A stretch of 64,000 nt of DNA, taken from assembly GCF_004664715.2 (NCBI RefSeq), contig NC_051064.1:110045740-110109739 (forward strand), written 5' to 3'. This document shows positions 24,301 to 36,300 of this stretch, in pieces. The notes beneath the pieces are model-generated. The model made no database searches, had not been told where the DNA came from, and saw only the letters and a program-made list of their open reading frames with translations. This stretch comes from Peromyscus leucopus. Taxonomy: Eukaryota > Chordata > Mammalia > Rodentia > Cricetidae. Position numbers and translations under genes: made by a program. Every line of letters begins with the position of its first letter. Position 1 is the first letter of the stretch.

Positions 24301-27300
24301 GGACAAAAGGTTATTCCTGATGTGCCAGGCTGCCTGAGTGGCCGGCTGGGGCTTTGGCTGGTACGCCTGCCAACGTTCATGTGTGTGGACGGGTTTGTGC
24401 CTGCACACTCCAGCCGCCCTCCCTCCCCCTCAGGGGGAAAAAAAAAAAAAAGGAACGTGCACTCCACATGTAGCGCCGTAACTCTCACTGATGAAATGGA
24501 AAGTTGAACATAAATCAATGTCTGCCGCCCGTTAGCTATGCATCAGCAGTCAGCGCCTGGGAGATTTGCTCGGTAACAAAAGCCCCCAGTGGCTCCGCAG
24601 GCGGCGACTGCCCCCTAACGAGGAGCCAACCCCACACCGTGGAGCCCTGCTGGTTTTCTCCAATACCTCGCAGCCCTCTCTGTACCCTCCTTCCCAGGCA
24701 GGTAGGAGGCCTGGACAGAGAGCCTGCTACCGCCCCTTGTACTGGTGGGCCTCACCCCCCAAGCTGTAAACTCGGGTCAGGCATGTCTGCAGCTGATGCA
24801 AGATGGACTGGTGGCCACGGCTGTGGAAGGCCCGGAGCTGGTTTCTCCTCTCCCTTTGGACCTGCATTTTACACTCGGGTTTCTTGCAGTGTTGAGCTCT
24901 CTTTTCTGCTTCTGAGAGAGCTGGCCCGTGCTGCCGGCAGCTCAGCTCTAGGCTGTCTCCTTTCCCCGACAGGAGTCGCTTGTGGTGGTGTTCCCATCGG
25001 TGGGAGCTGTCTTGTTTGGTCTCCCTGTAGCCTGCTGCAGGGGTAGAGCCCTGTACCTGTCCTGCCATGACATCAGCAAATTGTGTGAGATTTTGTCTCC
25101 TTTACAAAAAAAGAGAGGTCAGGTTGGCTTAGTCCTGGTAGCAGAAAGGGTTTGAGGAAGAGAATTCCAGTAGAGCCTTGTCCTGGTGTGCCTCGGTAAT
25201 ACACAGGTAGGTGTGGATGGTACCCTGTTCAGGCCGGGGGGTATCCAGTGGCTGTGAGCAGGGCCTTGGGAGCAACAGGGCTTTGCCTCTCCCTGGCAGC
25301 AGAACGTGGGCAGCGCCTGAGGTGCCGTAGGATTCCTGCTGTTCCTGTCTGTGCTGGAGGGGGATGGGCCGGACACAAATGTATTCCTGTTCAATAATGT
25401 TTCTTGGTGTTGCTGGAAGGGGAGGAACAGTCTTCGCTCCGTGTCTGCAGCAGCCTGGAGAGCATGCTTTTCCCTCTGGTCAGTCAGGGGCAGAGCCCCG
25501 TCCCCCCTTCCTCTCTGAAATGGATTATCCTTCCTGATGGTTAGGGTTGCTCCGAAAAACCCAGTGAACCTCTCTGAACCTCAGTTGCTTCGCCTATGTT
25601 TGGGGTTGATGATACAGCCACGACTCCTCGGGGCCCACGTGAAGATGCTGGGAAGTGATGCACAGGAGACCCTGCCTGGTGCTGGGTGCCTGCTGAGCAC
25701 TCTCTACCTACTACCATTTGGATGGCTGCTGTGTGTCTTGGGGCTGCTTTATTCTATGTGCTTTCTACCTAGCCAGGAGTCAGGGTTGCCTTGAATATGT
25801 TCTCTTGACAGAAAGTGTCCTCCAGTGCAGCGCCCACAGTCTTCATGGCCTTGCTGAGGTTCATGGCTTCTCCAAATCAACTCCTCTGTCAGCACTTAAC
25901 CCTCCAGTTCCACTGACAGGGCTGGGGCCTGAGAAACACCAGTCCCATCTGACCCTTCGATGGGGCAACTCCCTAGTCCCTTGCTGAAATCTTCCCGCAT
26001 GAATTACTCCGTGGCTGTGGCCACCCTGACTCCTTGTCCTTTGGTCTAGCCAACAGGAGCCTGGAAGGGAAGTGAGGGCCGGGAAGCAGGTTGTGGGTTC
26101 AGGAGCCGCTGCTTCTGTTCCTAGCAGGCTCGTTCATGGGAGCTTAATGGAGACCTGCTCTCAGCCCCCAGGGAGCGTGTCTCCAGAGTCTTGCCTGAGC
26201 ATCATTTGAGTCTCATGTTTCCCTTGCCTGTAAAACAGAAACAGCTCCACCTACTTCATCAGCTCTGAATTGAACCAAAGAGCATGAGAATGGTTGGAAA
26301 TCTCCAGGATTCCTTCTCAGAGGCCAGCATTCAATCATTCCCTCATGCAGCACACAGGCACAGTTGATAACCTTCTGCCTGGCCCTCTGGGTGTTCCTCG
26401 CATACTTGTCAGGTGCCATCCTGGACCACCATGTCAAGTGCTCTTCTTCCTGTCCCCAGTGTCCCTTAATTATAAAACGTCTCATTTCTTAGTACAGCAT
26501 CTGGACCCTGTCTGACCTGCCCTTGATATCCTCACCTCATTGGTAGATCAGCTCTTGGTCCCAGGGCAAGGGCCAGACCTGTTGTTCTTGGGCCTGGTCT
26601 CTGTCCCTCCATCAGTCTGTGAATTCTTCTCCCAACTGCAGAGTTCTCTCCTACAAGAGAAGGCTCTTGGTTCTCAGGTCATCGTTATTCGAGGCTTTGA
26701 CAGTCTTGCCTATCCTTGCTCTAAGGTCAAAGTGCACAAAACCAACGGATCTAGTCAGGTTCCTCTTCCTGAAGTTTGTTTTTAACTGGTCCCAACAAAC
26801 TTGCTCTGCAGCTGCAGAAACAGTCGAAGAGTCTAGAAATCCGTGATCTGGTCTGGAGAAGTGACCTGTTTTCTGAGTCCTGGTCCCCGGTAACATTAGA
26901 GGGGGTGGGCATGGGGCGCTTGAGGAAACTATATCCCAGGCTGGTATGTTCCTGCCATCAAAGAGCCTGGCAAGTGGGATTCCTGAGTGGGGAATAAGGA
27001 AAAGGCTCCTGAAGAGTTCTAGGAGGTGGACAGGGTCCTGAGCTGGCAGCTTCCCGTAGGCGCGGCTGGCTACCTCTCGGTGAGAGTGGGCTCCTGGTGC
27101 TGGCCTGAGCGCTGGAGTCTGGGCACTGTAGACTCGTGATTGTCTTACAGTCACATCAACATCTTCAGAGGGCACACAGGCCGGGCTCCTGCCACATCTC
27201 CGGCTTCGTCCATCACCCCAGAGTCACTCCTTGGGCTTCTGCCAAAGTCCTCCAGGGACTGTGTATGTGTATGCCCATGTGACAACGGACCAGGCACCTC

Positions 27301-30300
27301 TAACGTGTTTCACTTAACGGAGAAAAGAGTCCCAGGTCATCCCATCATGTCGGGGAAGCAAAAGAAACCATAGACCTAAGGGAGCCATGGGGGCAGAATA
27401 CAAATCGCTGGCCTCCAGGTCTGTTCTCAGGTATCTGCCGTTTGGTGGGTGGGTGGTGGAGGCTGAATTCTGGGCATTCTGGGTGTGTGGCTTCCAGGGC
27501 CCCCGCTAGCTACCCTCTTCCTGGTTGCCTGTGAGCCATCATGAACTGTCTGTTGAGCTGTGCAGTGCTAGGTTGGAGGGGCTGTGTGCACAGGTGAGTC
27601 CAGAGGCCTTCCCGTAGAGCAGGATTCTCTGGGTAGAGGAGGCCAGGCCTCTTTAACATGCACCTCACCTTCACTGTGCTGCTGTGATTAACAGCAGCGC
27701 CTGAGCGCTGGCAGGCAGGCAGGGTGGAGGCTGGCAGGCAGGAGCTGGCTGCATGGTAACACTGCCCAATTTCAGAGCAAATGGCAGTGTTTAAGGGGGC
27801 GGGGAGCAGATTGCTCTGGCCGAGCAGGAATATTCTCCCAGTGTCCAGAGGAACCGATGCAGTTTACTCTCGAGGTCCATCTCCACTTCTTACACATCCC
27901 CAAAACATGTTACTTTGCAATGAAGAGAAGTCAGAGGAAGAAGGGTCTGTCATCTGGAGCCTGCTAGACGCCCTCAGGGAACCTTGACTGAGTCAGTGTC
28001 GTGACAGATCCCAGCAAGGCCACAGAGTCCACTCACAGCAAGAATATAATGGCTTTCCTCCTCCCCCACGTAGTTGGCAAGTGACGAGAATTAGCACCCT
28101 GGACAGCTGTTAGCTCGCAGGTTCCCCATGGCCATAGGTTCTGAGTCTTGACTTGAGAAAGAAATAGAGAAACATGTTGGGGGAAAGAAATGGATGTGTG
28201 ATCCTTGGAGATAACAGTCTAATAGTGACTTCCTTACAGTAGCTCCCATAGATTAAAACTCTTCAGTACCAGGCCCAGGTCCCCACCTTTGTGTAAGCAC
28301 GCCTTTTCCTGAACTGGGGCTGCCTGGACTCCATCCTGTGGGCCGACTGTCCAGGGCACATTTGCACCCTCCGGGGTCCTGCCTCCTGCCATTCTGCCAC
28401 GGTCACTGTTTGTCTGAATCTCTCCTGCACTGGGTTTCTGTCTCTGATGCTGCTGCTGTGGTCATGGTTTCATGTTGGTCTCTCCAGCCAGCCTTCAGCT
28501 TCAGAGGTTGCTCGTGTCTCCAGTGCTTAACATACACATGGCACAGAGGATGGTGCCCAGTAGTCAGATGGGCCGACTGAAGCAAGCTGTGGGACCTGCC
28601 CATTAGTCTGAATGCTGGGTACTTTTCCTTTGCCCAAAGGTGGCCAATTACACAGATAGCAGGGAGACCTCAAGGTTTTAGTGACTCCCAAAATCTCTCC
28701 TCTTTTGCCCCATCCCAACCCATGCATTCAAGATTAGACCTGATGAACTCAGAGATTCCTCCATGCACCTCAGTCCTTAGGAAAGGGGCCAAGCAGTCTG
28801 AACCTGCCAAAAGAATGCAAATGCTCATGTCAGAGACAAGAAGCCCGGCACTGTGGCAGGGATGAAGTAATTGAGATCGTCACCAAGGAGGATCTCTGGG
28901 GATGAGGGCAGGGATGCACACACGGAGGTCAAGGTCAGCTTCTGAGTCAGTTTCTTTCTTCCACCCTGTGGGTCCAGGGATCACACTTAGGTCATTAAGC
29001 ATGGCAGCACTAAGCAGCCCTCTCACCAGCCCTGGTGCTGGCTTTCATGCTGTGGTGATGAACTGTAGCTTATTCAGGACCAAAAGTCAAGCAAACCAGG
29101 CTGGCTGGTGAATGATGATGTGGTATTTGCCAGTCCCCGGCTTGCGTTCCTTCCGGCTATCTCCCGTGGGATAAATCTTGGCTCTCTAATGCCTTAATGT
29201 CACTGGTTTGTCATCCACCCCCTCACCCCCCCACCCATCCCCCTCCCCATCCCCCACCCCACCGCCGCCGCCACACGCTTCAAACTCACTGTGTGGCCGA
29301 GGCTATCTGTGGCCCTTGACCCTCTTGCCTTCGCCTCCCCAGTGCGTGTGCAACCACGCCTGACTCCATTTTCTCCTTTGCAAATATTTGATTTTGATTT
29401 TCTTTGTCTTTTAAGGGAGATGTGAGTTTAAAGTAAGTCAAAAGGTGTGTGTCGTATTACATTTTTCCTTACAAATTAATAAAGGTCCCCCTTCCCCCTG
29501 GTCAGCCATGAGAACCATCATCTCATTCAGCTGTTGGTAGATCAGTCCTGTGATGGGCAGGCTAGTAACGTCCAAGGCTTTGTGAGCCACGTTGTGACTG
29601 CTCAGCACAGAGGTACAGATGAACCGCTGATGCTGATGAACATGGCTGTGTCCCAATAAAACTTTATAAAGAGCTGGCAGGCCAGATTTCTCTCTGAGCT
29701 TACTGTAGTCGGATAGCTGTGCCCTTGGCATCTTTCTGCTGCCACCCACCCCAGCCTCGCCCTGAACTGTGCACAGAGCTGAGTGTGCACATGTGCCTTC
29801 CTGGCTGGGGCATGGCTGGCCCCTTTCTCTGCCTAAGAGCAGTAAGCACAAATTCCCTTCCCGTAGGGGTAACAGTATAGTCACTGTAAGAGTTGGAGTA
29901 AGAAGAGGACCGTTCCTTCTCTTTGTTTTAGAAGCCATCATCTAGCTGGGCACAGTGGCACATACTTTAATCACAGAACTCAGGAGGCAGAGGCAGGCAG
30001 ATCTGAGTTCAAGGCCAGCCTGGTCTACCGAGTAAGTTCCAGGACAGCCAGGGCTACACAAGGAAGCCCTGTCTCAAACAACAACAGCAATGAAAACCAA
30101 GACATCATCATCATCTACTGGCTCATGGGCAAGTGTGTCACGTACATGTTGAGATTCCTTTTCTTGAGTGTTCCGTGTGTCTTAGAGGGCCCATTTGAGA
30201 TTCACGTTCACTGTGAGTCATCTCTCCTTCGCCCAGTGCGTCCTGACTTCTCGGGGAGACGGACTGGGAAGAGGGCCGTGGTTCTGGCTTTCCTTAGCTC

Positions 30301-33300
30301 AGGTAGGAAGCAGTGCGCCTCTGCTGATGCTCCCTGATGGTTCCCCAGAGTGAAAATGCTCATTGTGCATTCCTTCTCACTCTTAACTGGTGACTTCCCC
30401 ACCCCAGGAAGATGGCCACCTGCCACTTACCGGAAGTCTGGCCCCATCCCCCTGTCCCATGCCCACCGTGTTGTGAGCTCATCCATGGGGCACCCAGCAA
30501 CCCCACCTGATGGCTCAGGCTCCTAACTCAGCTTCCAGAAGCTCTTGCTGTGTGTGCACAGATTCACACTGGGCCTACACAGAAGAGATTCTCAGTCCCT
30601 CCACCTTAGAATCTGCGTTCCCCAGTGTGCTCACCCATTAACAAAAGAAAAGGCCTTTCCCAGGGGACACACTGAACCAGGACAGAAAGACAGCTCTCTG
30701 CGCTGTGGCGGATTGGTTCTTTCATGCAGACAGAAGTGAAGAAGGAACATCTCCTCTGGTGAGCACTTGTAGCGTTGACTTGACCTTCTCTGATCCTGCC
30801 AGATGTCAGCCTCCAGTTCCAGTGGGCAAAGCTGACGGCGTGTGCGGATGCAGGACAGCTGTGGCTCATGCGCACATCTTGGTCCTCTCTGCAGAGTAGG
30901 GCTCACAGCCTTTTCTGCCCACGTTTGTGTCCAAGGAATGGAGTTGATTGTGAAGTACTTTTGCTGTGTGTGTAGTCATCATAATTTTATATTCCTTATC
31001 TACAGCAACACGTCCAGCAGGCCAGTGGCCACTAGTCCCACAAGACCCTCATACTCTACTGCTGACCGATAAAACCCAGAGTCCACAGAGTTAGGTGGGG
31101 ATGTCATGGGCTCTTACTTTACCCCTTGAAACTACGTCTTTAAGTCCCTTTTCCAATGACCTCTGAGGACAAAAGTCAGATTTGGCCTAGATGATAATGA
31201 TACCACCATTACGAAGCACTGTCCCAGCCCTTGGGACTGGGTATTAACAAAGGACCTGGATGGAGAACAGTCAAGGGCCTAGGCCACAAAGCCATGGCTC
31301 TAACCCTGGTGTCACAGCCTTAACCTTATGCCTGCTCCTTCCAGGCATGTGCAGGTACTCCTGGGGGAGTGTAGGTGGCATTTAAGAAAGGAGCACATAA
31401 TTTTTCTTTTCTTCTTTAAAAATTAGTATATGTTTTGTTTTCTCTAATCATTTTTACTATATTAAAGAACTGTCATCCTTTACCCGAGTCATTTAGAGTA
31501 CCAACTTGGTCAGTCTGTTGGTACCCACATGTTATCTTAGTTCCTCGAGCTCAAAAGCATTAGAGGTACCACCCAGAGCTTTTCGAGGCCCGAGGCCCCT
31601 TGATGGTAGCTGCATGGTCGCCTCACTGCACAGGCCCTGTCCTGGATGTTCTAATGGGGCAAAGAACAACCAGTGTTGCCCCATGGCTCTGTACACACCA
31701 CCACCTGACAAGCAGGCTATTGGCCGAGGCTTGCAGGATACTCTATGGCTTTCCTCAGGCTGAGGACCCTCAGGGCAGGACACTCTGACCCAGGCCAGCA
31801 CCAGCCAGCCACATTGCCATTTTCCCTGTCAGAGACAAGAATGCCCGAGAGGCCCATCGTGAGCTGGGCCACGCTGCTGCAGTGTCTATATAGATGGTTC
31901 CGTTTCTTTTCCGGAGGCCTGAGACTCAGGGATGTTAGGGAATTGGACTCACCACATACACATCGAGGCTTTCCGCATCATGCCCTAGCGCATCTCTCCA
32001 AAGCTTCGGTACGGGGCGTAGCCAGATTGTGGCAGGCGAGGCTCTTGTCGTGAAATGCTTTTCTGCAGAGACCTCCGATCTTGGAGCCACAAGAGCGCTG
32101 CTCCCTACCATGCTGATGCCCGTAAAGGCCTTTCCACTAGACCATCAGCATCCAGGTTGTAAGGGTCTGTGGAATGGCCGGGCACTTGCCTCCATCACAC
32201 CCGTAACCAAGCCTCCCGGGCCCTGCCTAAGTGGCTCTCACAACCTGCTGGATATAACACTACTTAATGCTGAAATTACAGGAAAAAGAATGAGAAGGCA
32301 GTGTGGGGGTTCCGGTGTCCAAAGGCAGCGATCTAGAGGCAGCTATGAGGGAAGAGCAAATCCATGAACAGGGTCGGGGCAGTAGGAAAGCCACACAGAA
32401 CATGCGTATATTTGCTGCCGCCGCTTCCAAAATTCAGGAGCTGGGATTGCCCTTCATTTGGTTCCCCCTCGACTCGGGTCCCCTGTCCCCACTCCATAGA
32501 CAGTGAGGGTAGTAGATAGGTCTGTTCTTCTGCGGGAGCTCCCGGGGGCTCCTAGAGCAGATCTATACTCTGTGGCCACTCTGCGCCTCAGTTTACCTCT
32601 CTGGGCAGCATCATTAACACTGGGCCAGGAGCGCTCCTGGACACAGATATGCTGCTCATGGGCTTGCAGGATGGTGGACTCCTCCAGATCCCTGGGCCCC
32701 AGAGTCAGGCTTTGAAACCTGCCTGTTCCCCCCACTCAGTAACTAACTACAGAGCTAATGAGTACCTTCCCCTTTCTGAGCTTTGTTCTTGGCTCTGAAA
32801 GGGCGTGGCTGGTGGTCCTTACGTTGCAGTACGTAGGATCGAGTGAGCTGGTCCAGGCAAAGGCCCATTCTCCCGCCCCTGTGTTGTCAGAATTGCTTTT
32901 GCTCATCAGTGAGAGGCCAAGAGCAGCCAGCGACAAAGCTGGGATTTGAACCCAGGTTTTCCCACTCCCCACGCCCTGTTTCTTTAAAAACAGATGTAGA
33001 CGGGGACGTTAGTCTGTCACAGAGAGAACCCTGGTAAATGAATTAGGAGGCTTCGCTCAGCAAATAGGTAGTTCCTGGTAGGCCCTAGCCTGGGCTTTCC
33101 TTCCCTATAAATGAAAGACATTGGGGAAAGTGGGGGCGGGGTCTGTCACTCTAGGGCCATCTGTAAGCAGGGGACTACCGGAGCTGTGCTCGGCCCTCCT
33201 GATCCACCCTAGTGTTGTACAGTTCTTGTGGCAGAAACCCCCCAGCACCACCCTTGAGGGAATGGGCCTGGGCCAGCCATGCTTCTAGACAAAGCTATTT

Positions 33301-36300
33301 TAGGGCCTTCAAACGGCCTCTGGCAGCTAAACTCCAAGAACTTGTCCTGCCTGGGAAACTGATCACCAGGACACCCCAGGCCCAGCTCACTTGTTCAGTC
33401 TCTGGGGAGCCGCCTCCCATCCCCGCAAAGGTCCAAAACCTCCAGCAAGGGCTTTGTTTGTTTTGTCCTACGTCCTGCGTAGTTTTGCCCACACAGAACC
33501 AACTGAAAAGACCATTGAGTTCCCTTCCTGTAAGCGAACCGGCCGCTCTCTGGAGAGGCCAGTGCAGCCACCGGTTGTCGGCTGAAGGAAGCGGCGGTGG
33601 AGATTCCTCAGAACATAATGCTGCGCTTTGCTCCTGAGGACGTGAGGGGTTCCTTCTGGGGTGCTGCAGTCTGAAGGACACAGCGCAGTAAGACATGGCC
33701 AGGCCGAGGACAGATAGTAGGGGTCCAGTGAACCCGAGTGACCCACTGGCACATGGGAAGCTTTTTGCTTCCGACCCATACAGCAGGCTCCGGGAAAGGC
33801 CAGGGGCTGTGCCTGGAAGTTTATAAAGCCGCAGGTCAGTGGCTGACAGTCAGTCGGGTGATGTTGTCCCCTCAGGGAGATGACTTGAGCCTCATCTGAA
33901 TGGAGGTTGCCATGGGTTTTCTCTCCGGGCCATCTCTGTTGGCCGGGGCCAGGGTTCTCTGGCCCACCTTCACATCCATAAGGAGACATGGGAACTGCTG
34001 ATCCCCAGGTTCAGCAGCCCCTCCCCTCCCTGTCCCCACATGCCAGGGCCTCACCAATAGCCTTGCTCTGTGTTGTGTCTGTCTGGGTGACAAACTAGCT
34101 GTCTCCACATGTTCAGAACCCCCCCTGGCTTCTAGCCAGGCTTCAGACCTGGTGTTGAGCACTGAGCCTCAAGGCAGCCGTCATGTGAGGCCCCAAGGTG
34201 CGCACCTGTGGGTGCCTCAAGTCCTTTCCTCTACTCGGCAAGTGAGGTGGCCACTAGGAACGACACAGGTGTGAGAGGTTCGCCCCCAACAGCCTGCCCG
34301 CTCTGCAGACGCACTTCCGTGACCAGGGGAGGGAGGCAGGGCTGCTAGGGAGGAGGCCCTCCCTGTTGCCAAGAGCTGGGGGACCAGCAGACGAGCCTTT
34401 GCCCCCTCTTGGCAGCTGGACCTTACCCTTGAGCTCTCTTCCTCCGTTCTTTCTCGTTTTCTTTTTTTTGGGGGGTTGGCTTCAAATTATCTTGTTTTGT
34501 TTACATTACACCCAAGTTTTGTGGCACAAAAGACTTGCAGGTGCAAATATGTCCCGCCTTCATTAACTTCCCCTCCCTTTTTAATTTATGTGATTTCAAT
34601 TTTCCTTCCCTGTACTGTTAATTAGGGGACCCTCTAATCAGTGCCATTATCACAGTGGTATTCATGTTTAGGAAAGCCGCTAAACAAATGCTTGCAAAAT
34701 TGCTAAATGGCTAATTAATGTCTGTTAATTAAGAAAATTGCTCATGGTAACAAACCATGCCGCTGCTGGCAGCCGCTAGAAAGACACACACTTGTTGAAA
34801 TTAGTAGCGTGGCAGGTAGGGGAACATCTGCTCCTCCAAGCCTTCCGGAAGTGAACAGCCCCTCACTTAGCCAGGAAGCTCTAGGCCTGTCCCCGGCGGC
34901 GCCCTGGGCTGCTGGACAGCCCTTGACTCTTGTTCTGCACACTTCTTGGTTGTCTCGGCCTCACCTCCACCCCACCTCCCCACCCCCACCCCGGCCCCTC
35001 AGTGAGCAGAGCGTGGCTGCCTGGTTTTGAGACCGAGGATGGAACCAATCACTGTGGCCAACTTGTAGCTTTTCCTTTGAGAAAAAAGTAGCTTTCCTTA
35101 CCCTTCATGAATATCTGGAGTTTTCCTCCAAAATCACTGCCAATGCTAAGGGACAGTCAAGGTGGAGAATAGTGCATTGGGATGCGTGACTCATGCCCCT
35201 ATCCTGAGTCCAGGTCCCAATGGCCTGTTGACCAGAAGGGGCTTCTATGGCAAACTGTCTGTGACCCACAGTGGGACACTTCTGTGACATTGTCTCCTGC
35301 ACACTAGACGTTCTAAAGAGATACTCTCCTTGTGATACATAAATAAGGCTCCCTGATGTTTTCTTTTCCTTTATTCCTCTTGTTTTTGTTGTGTTTGTAC
35401 TTACTATATTGATATCAGCACCCACTCCTGGGTTACAACCCACAGTTTGACCAACTCTGGGGATTAAATGAATTCATCTCCTCATGCTTGGTAGGGAGCC
35501 AAGGTAAGGATAGCCCAGAGCTTTGGCTCAGCTTGGACTGCAGATGGTTCACTGTCACCTGGTGTGGAAAGTGGGCCCTCCACCCCTGACCCGCCAAGCA
35601 GTGATAGTCCCCCCTGCGCCACCTTACTCTTGGCCAGCCCCGCCTCTTAGAGGTGGTGTGGCTGGGACCCGGTCTCTTCATGTCTTGGGACCTGTTTTCC
35701 ACATTTGTCAAAGTTGGAAGAAGAGACACTGCCATGCAGAGCTGTACTGAGCTGTAGGTGAATTCATGAACCACAGAGCCCCGGCACTGCTCACACTGGG
35801 CGGATGCCTGGCGACTCTCTGTATTCCCCATTGGATTAGAACCTAGTGCCGCCTGCTCTCTGCTTCTGTCCCTGTTCATCCATCGTTCCCTCCGTCCCTC
35901 TTCCACCCAGCAGACCCTTGACAAACACCGTCCCAGATGACCCGCTCTCTGTCTGTCAGACTGTGAGCTCCTTGAGGGCAGGGACTCCGCCCGATGCCTC
36001 GCGGGTCTTCCGAAAGTGGTACTTGCAGGCTTGGCGTCTGGGCCCGGGGGCCCTGTCTGTACCATTGTCCGAGTCAACCAGCGTATTTAACATGGCAAAC
36101 TCTGTTCAGCGGTAGCCTGTGTCCGGCCCTCGCTCCTGTGTGCTTTGATGAAGGTGCTTTGTTTTATTTTGTTGTTGTTGTTGTTTTTTTCCAAATCCCC
36201 TGTGAATGTTCTGGTCAGCCTCCCTCCTTCCCGCCTGCCTGCCCGCCGTTGTTCGTCATTGAACCAGGACCCAAGCAGCGCTCCGCCACCTCCCGCCAGC

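Noticed and set aside
35433..36077. 214-codon open frame on the minus strand
   Set aside because: It runs antisense over MIR and L2 fragments, with no recognisable domain.
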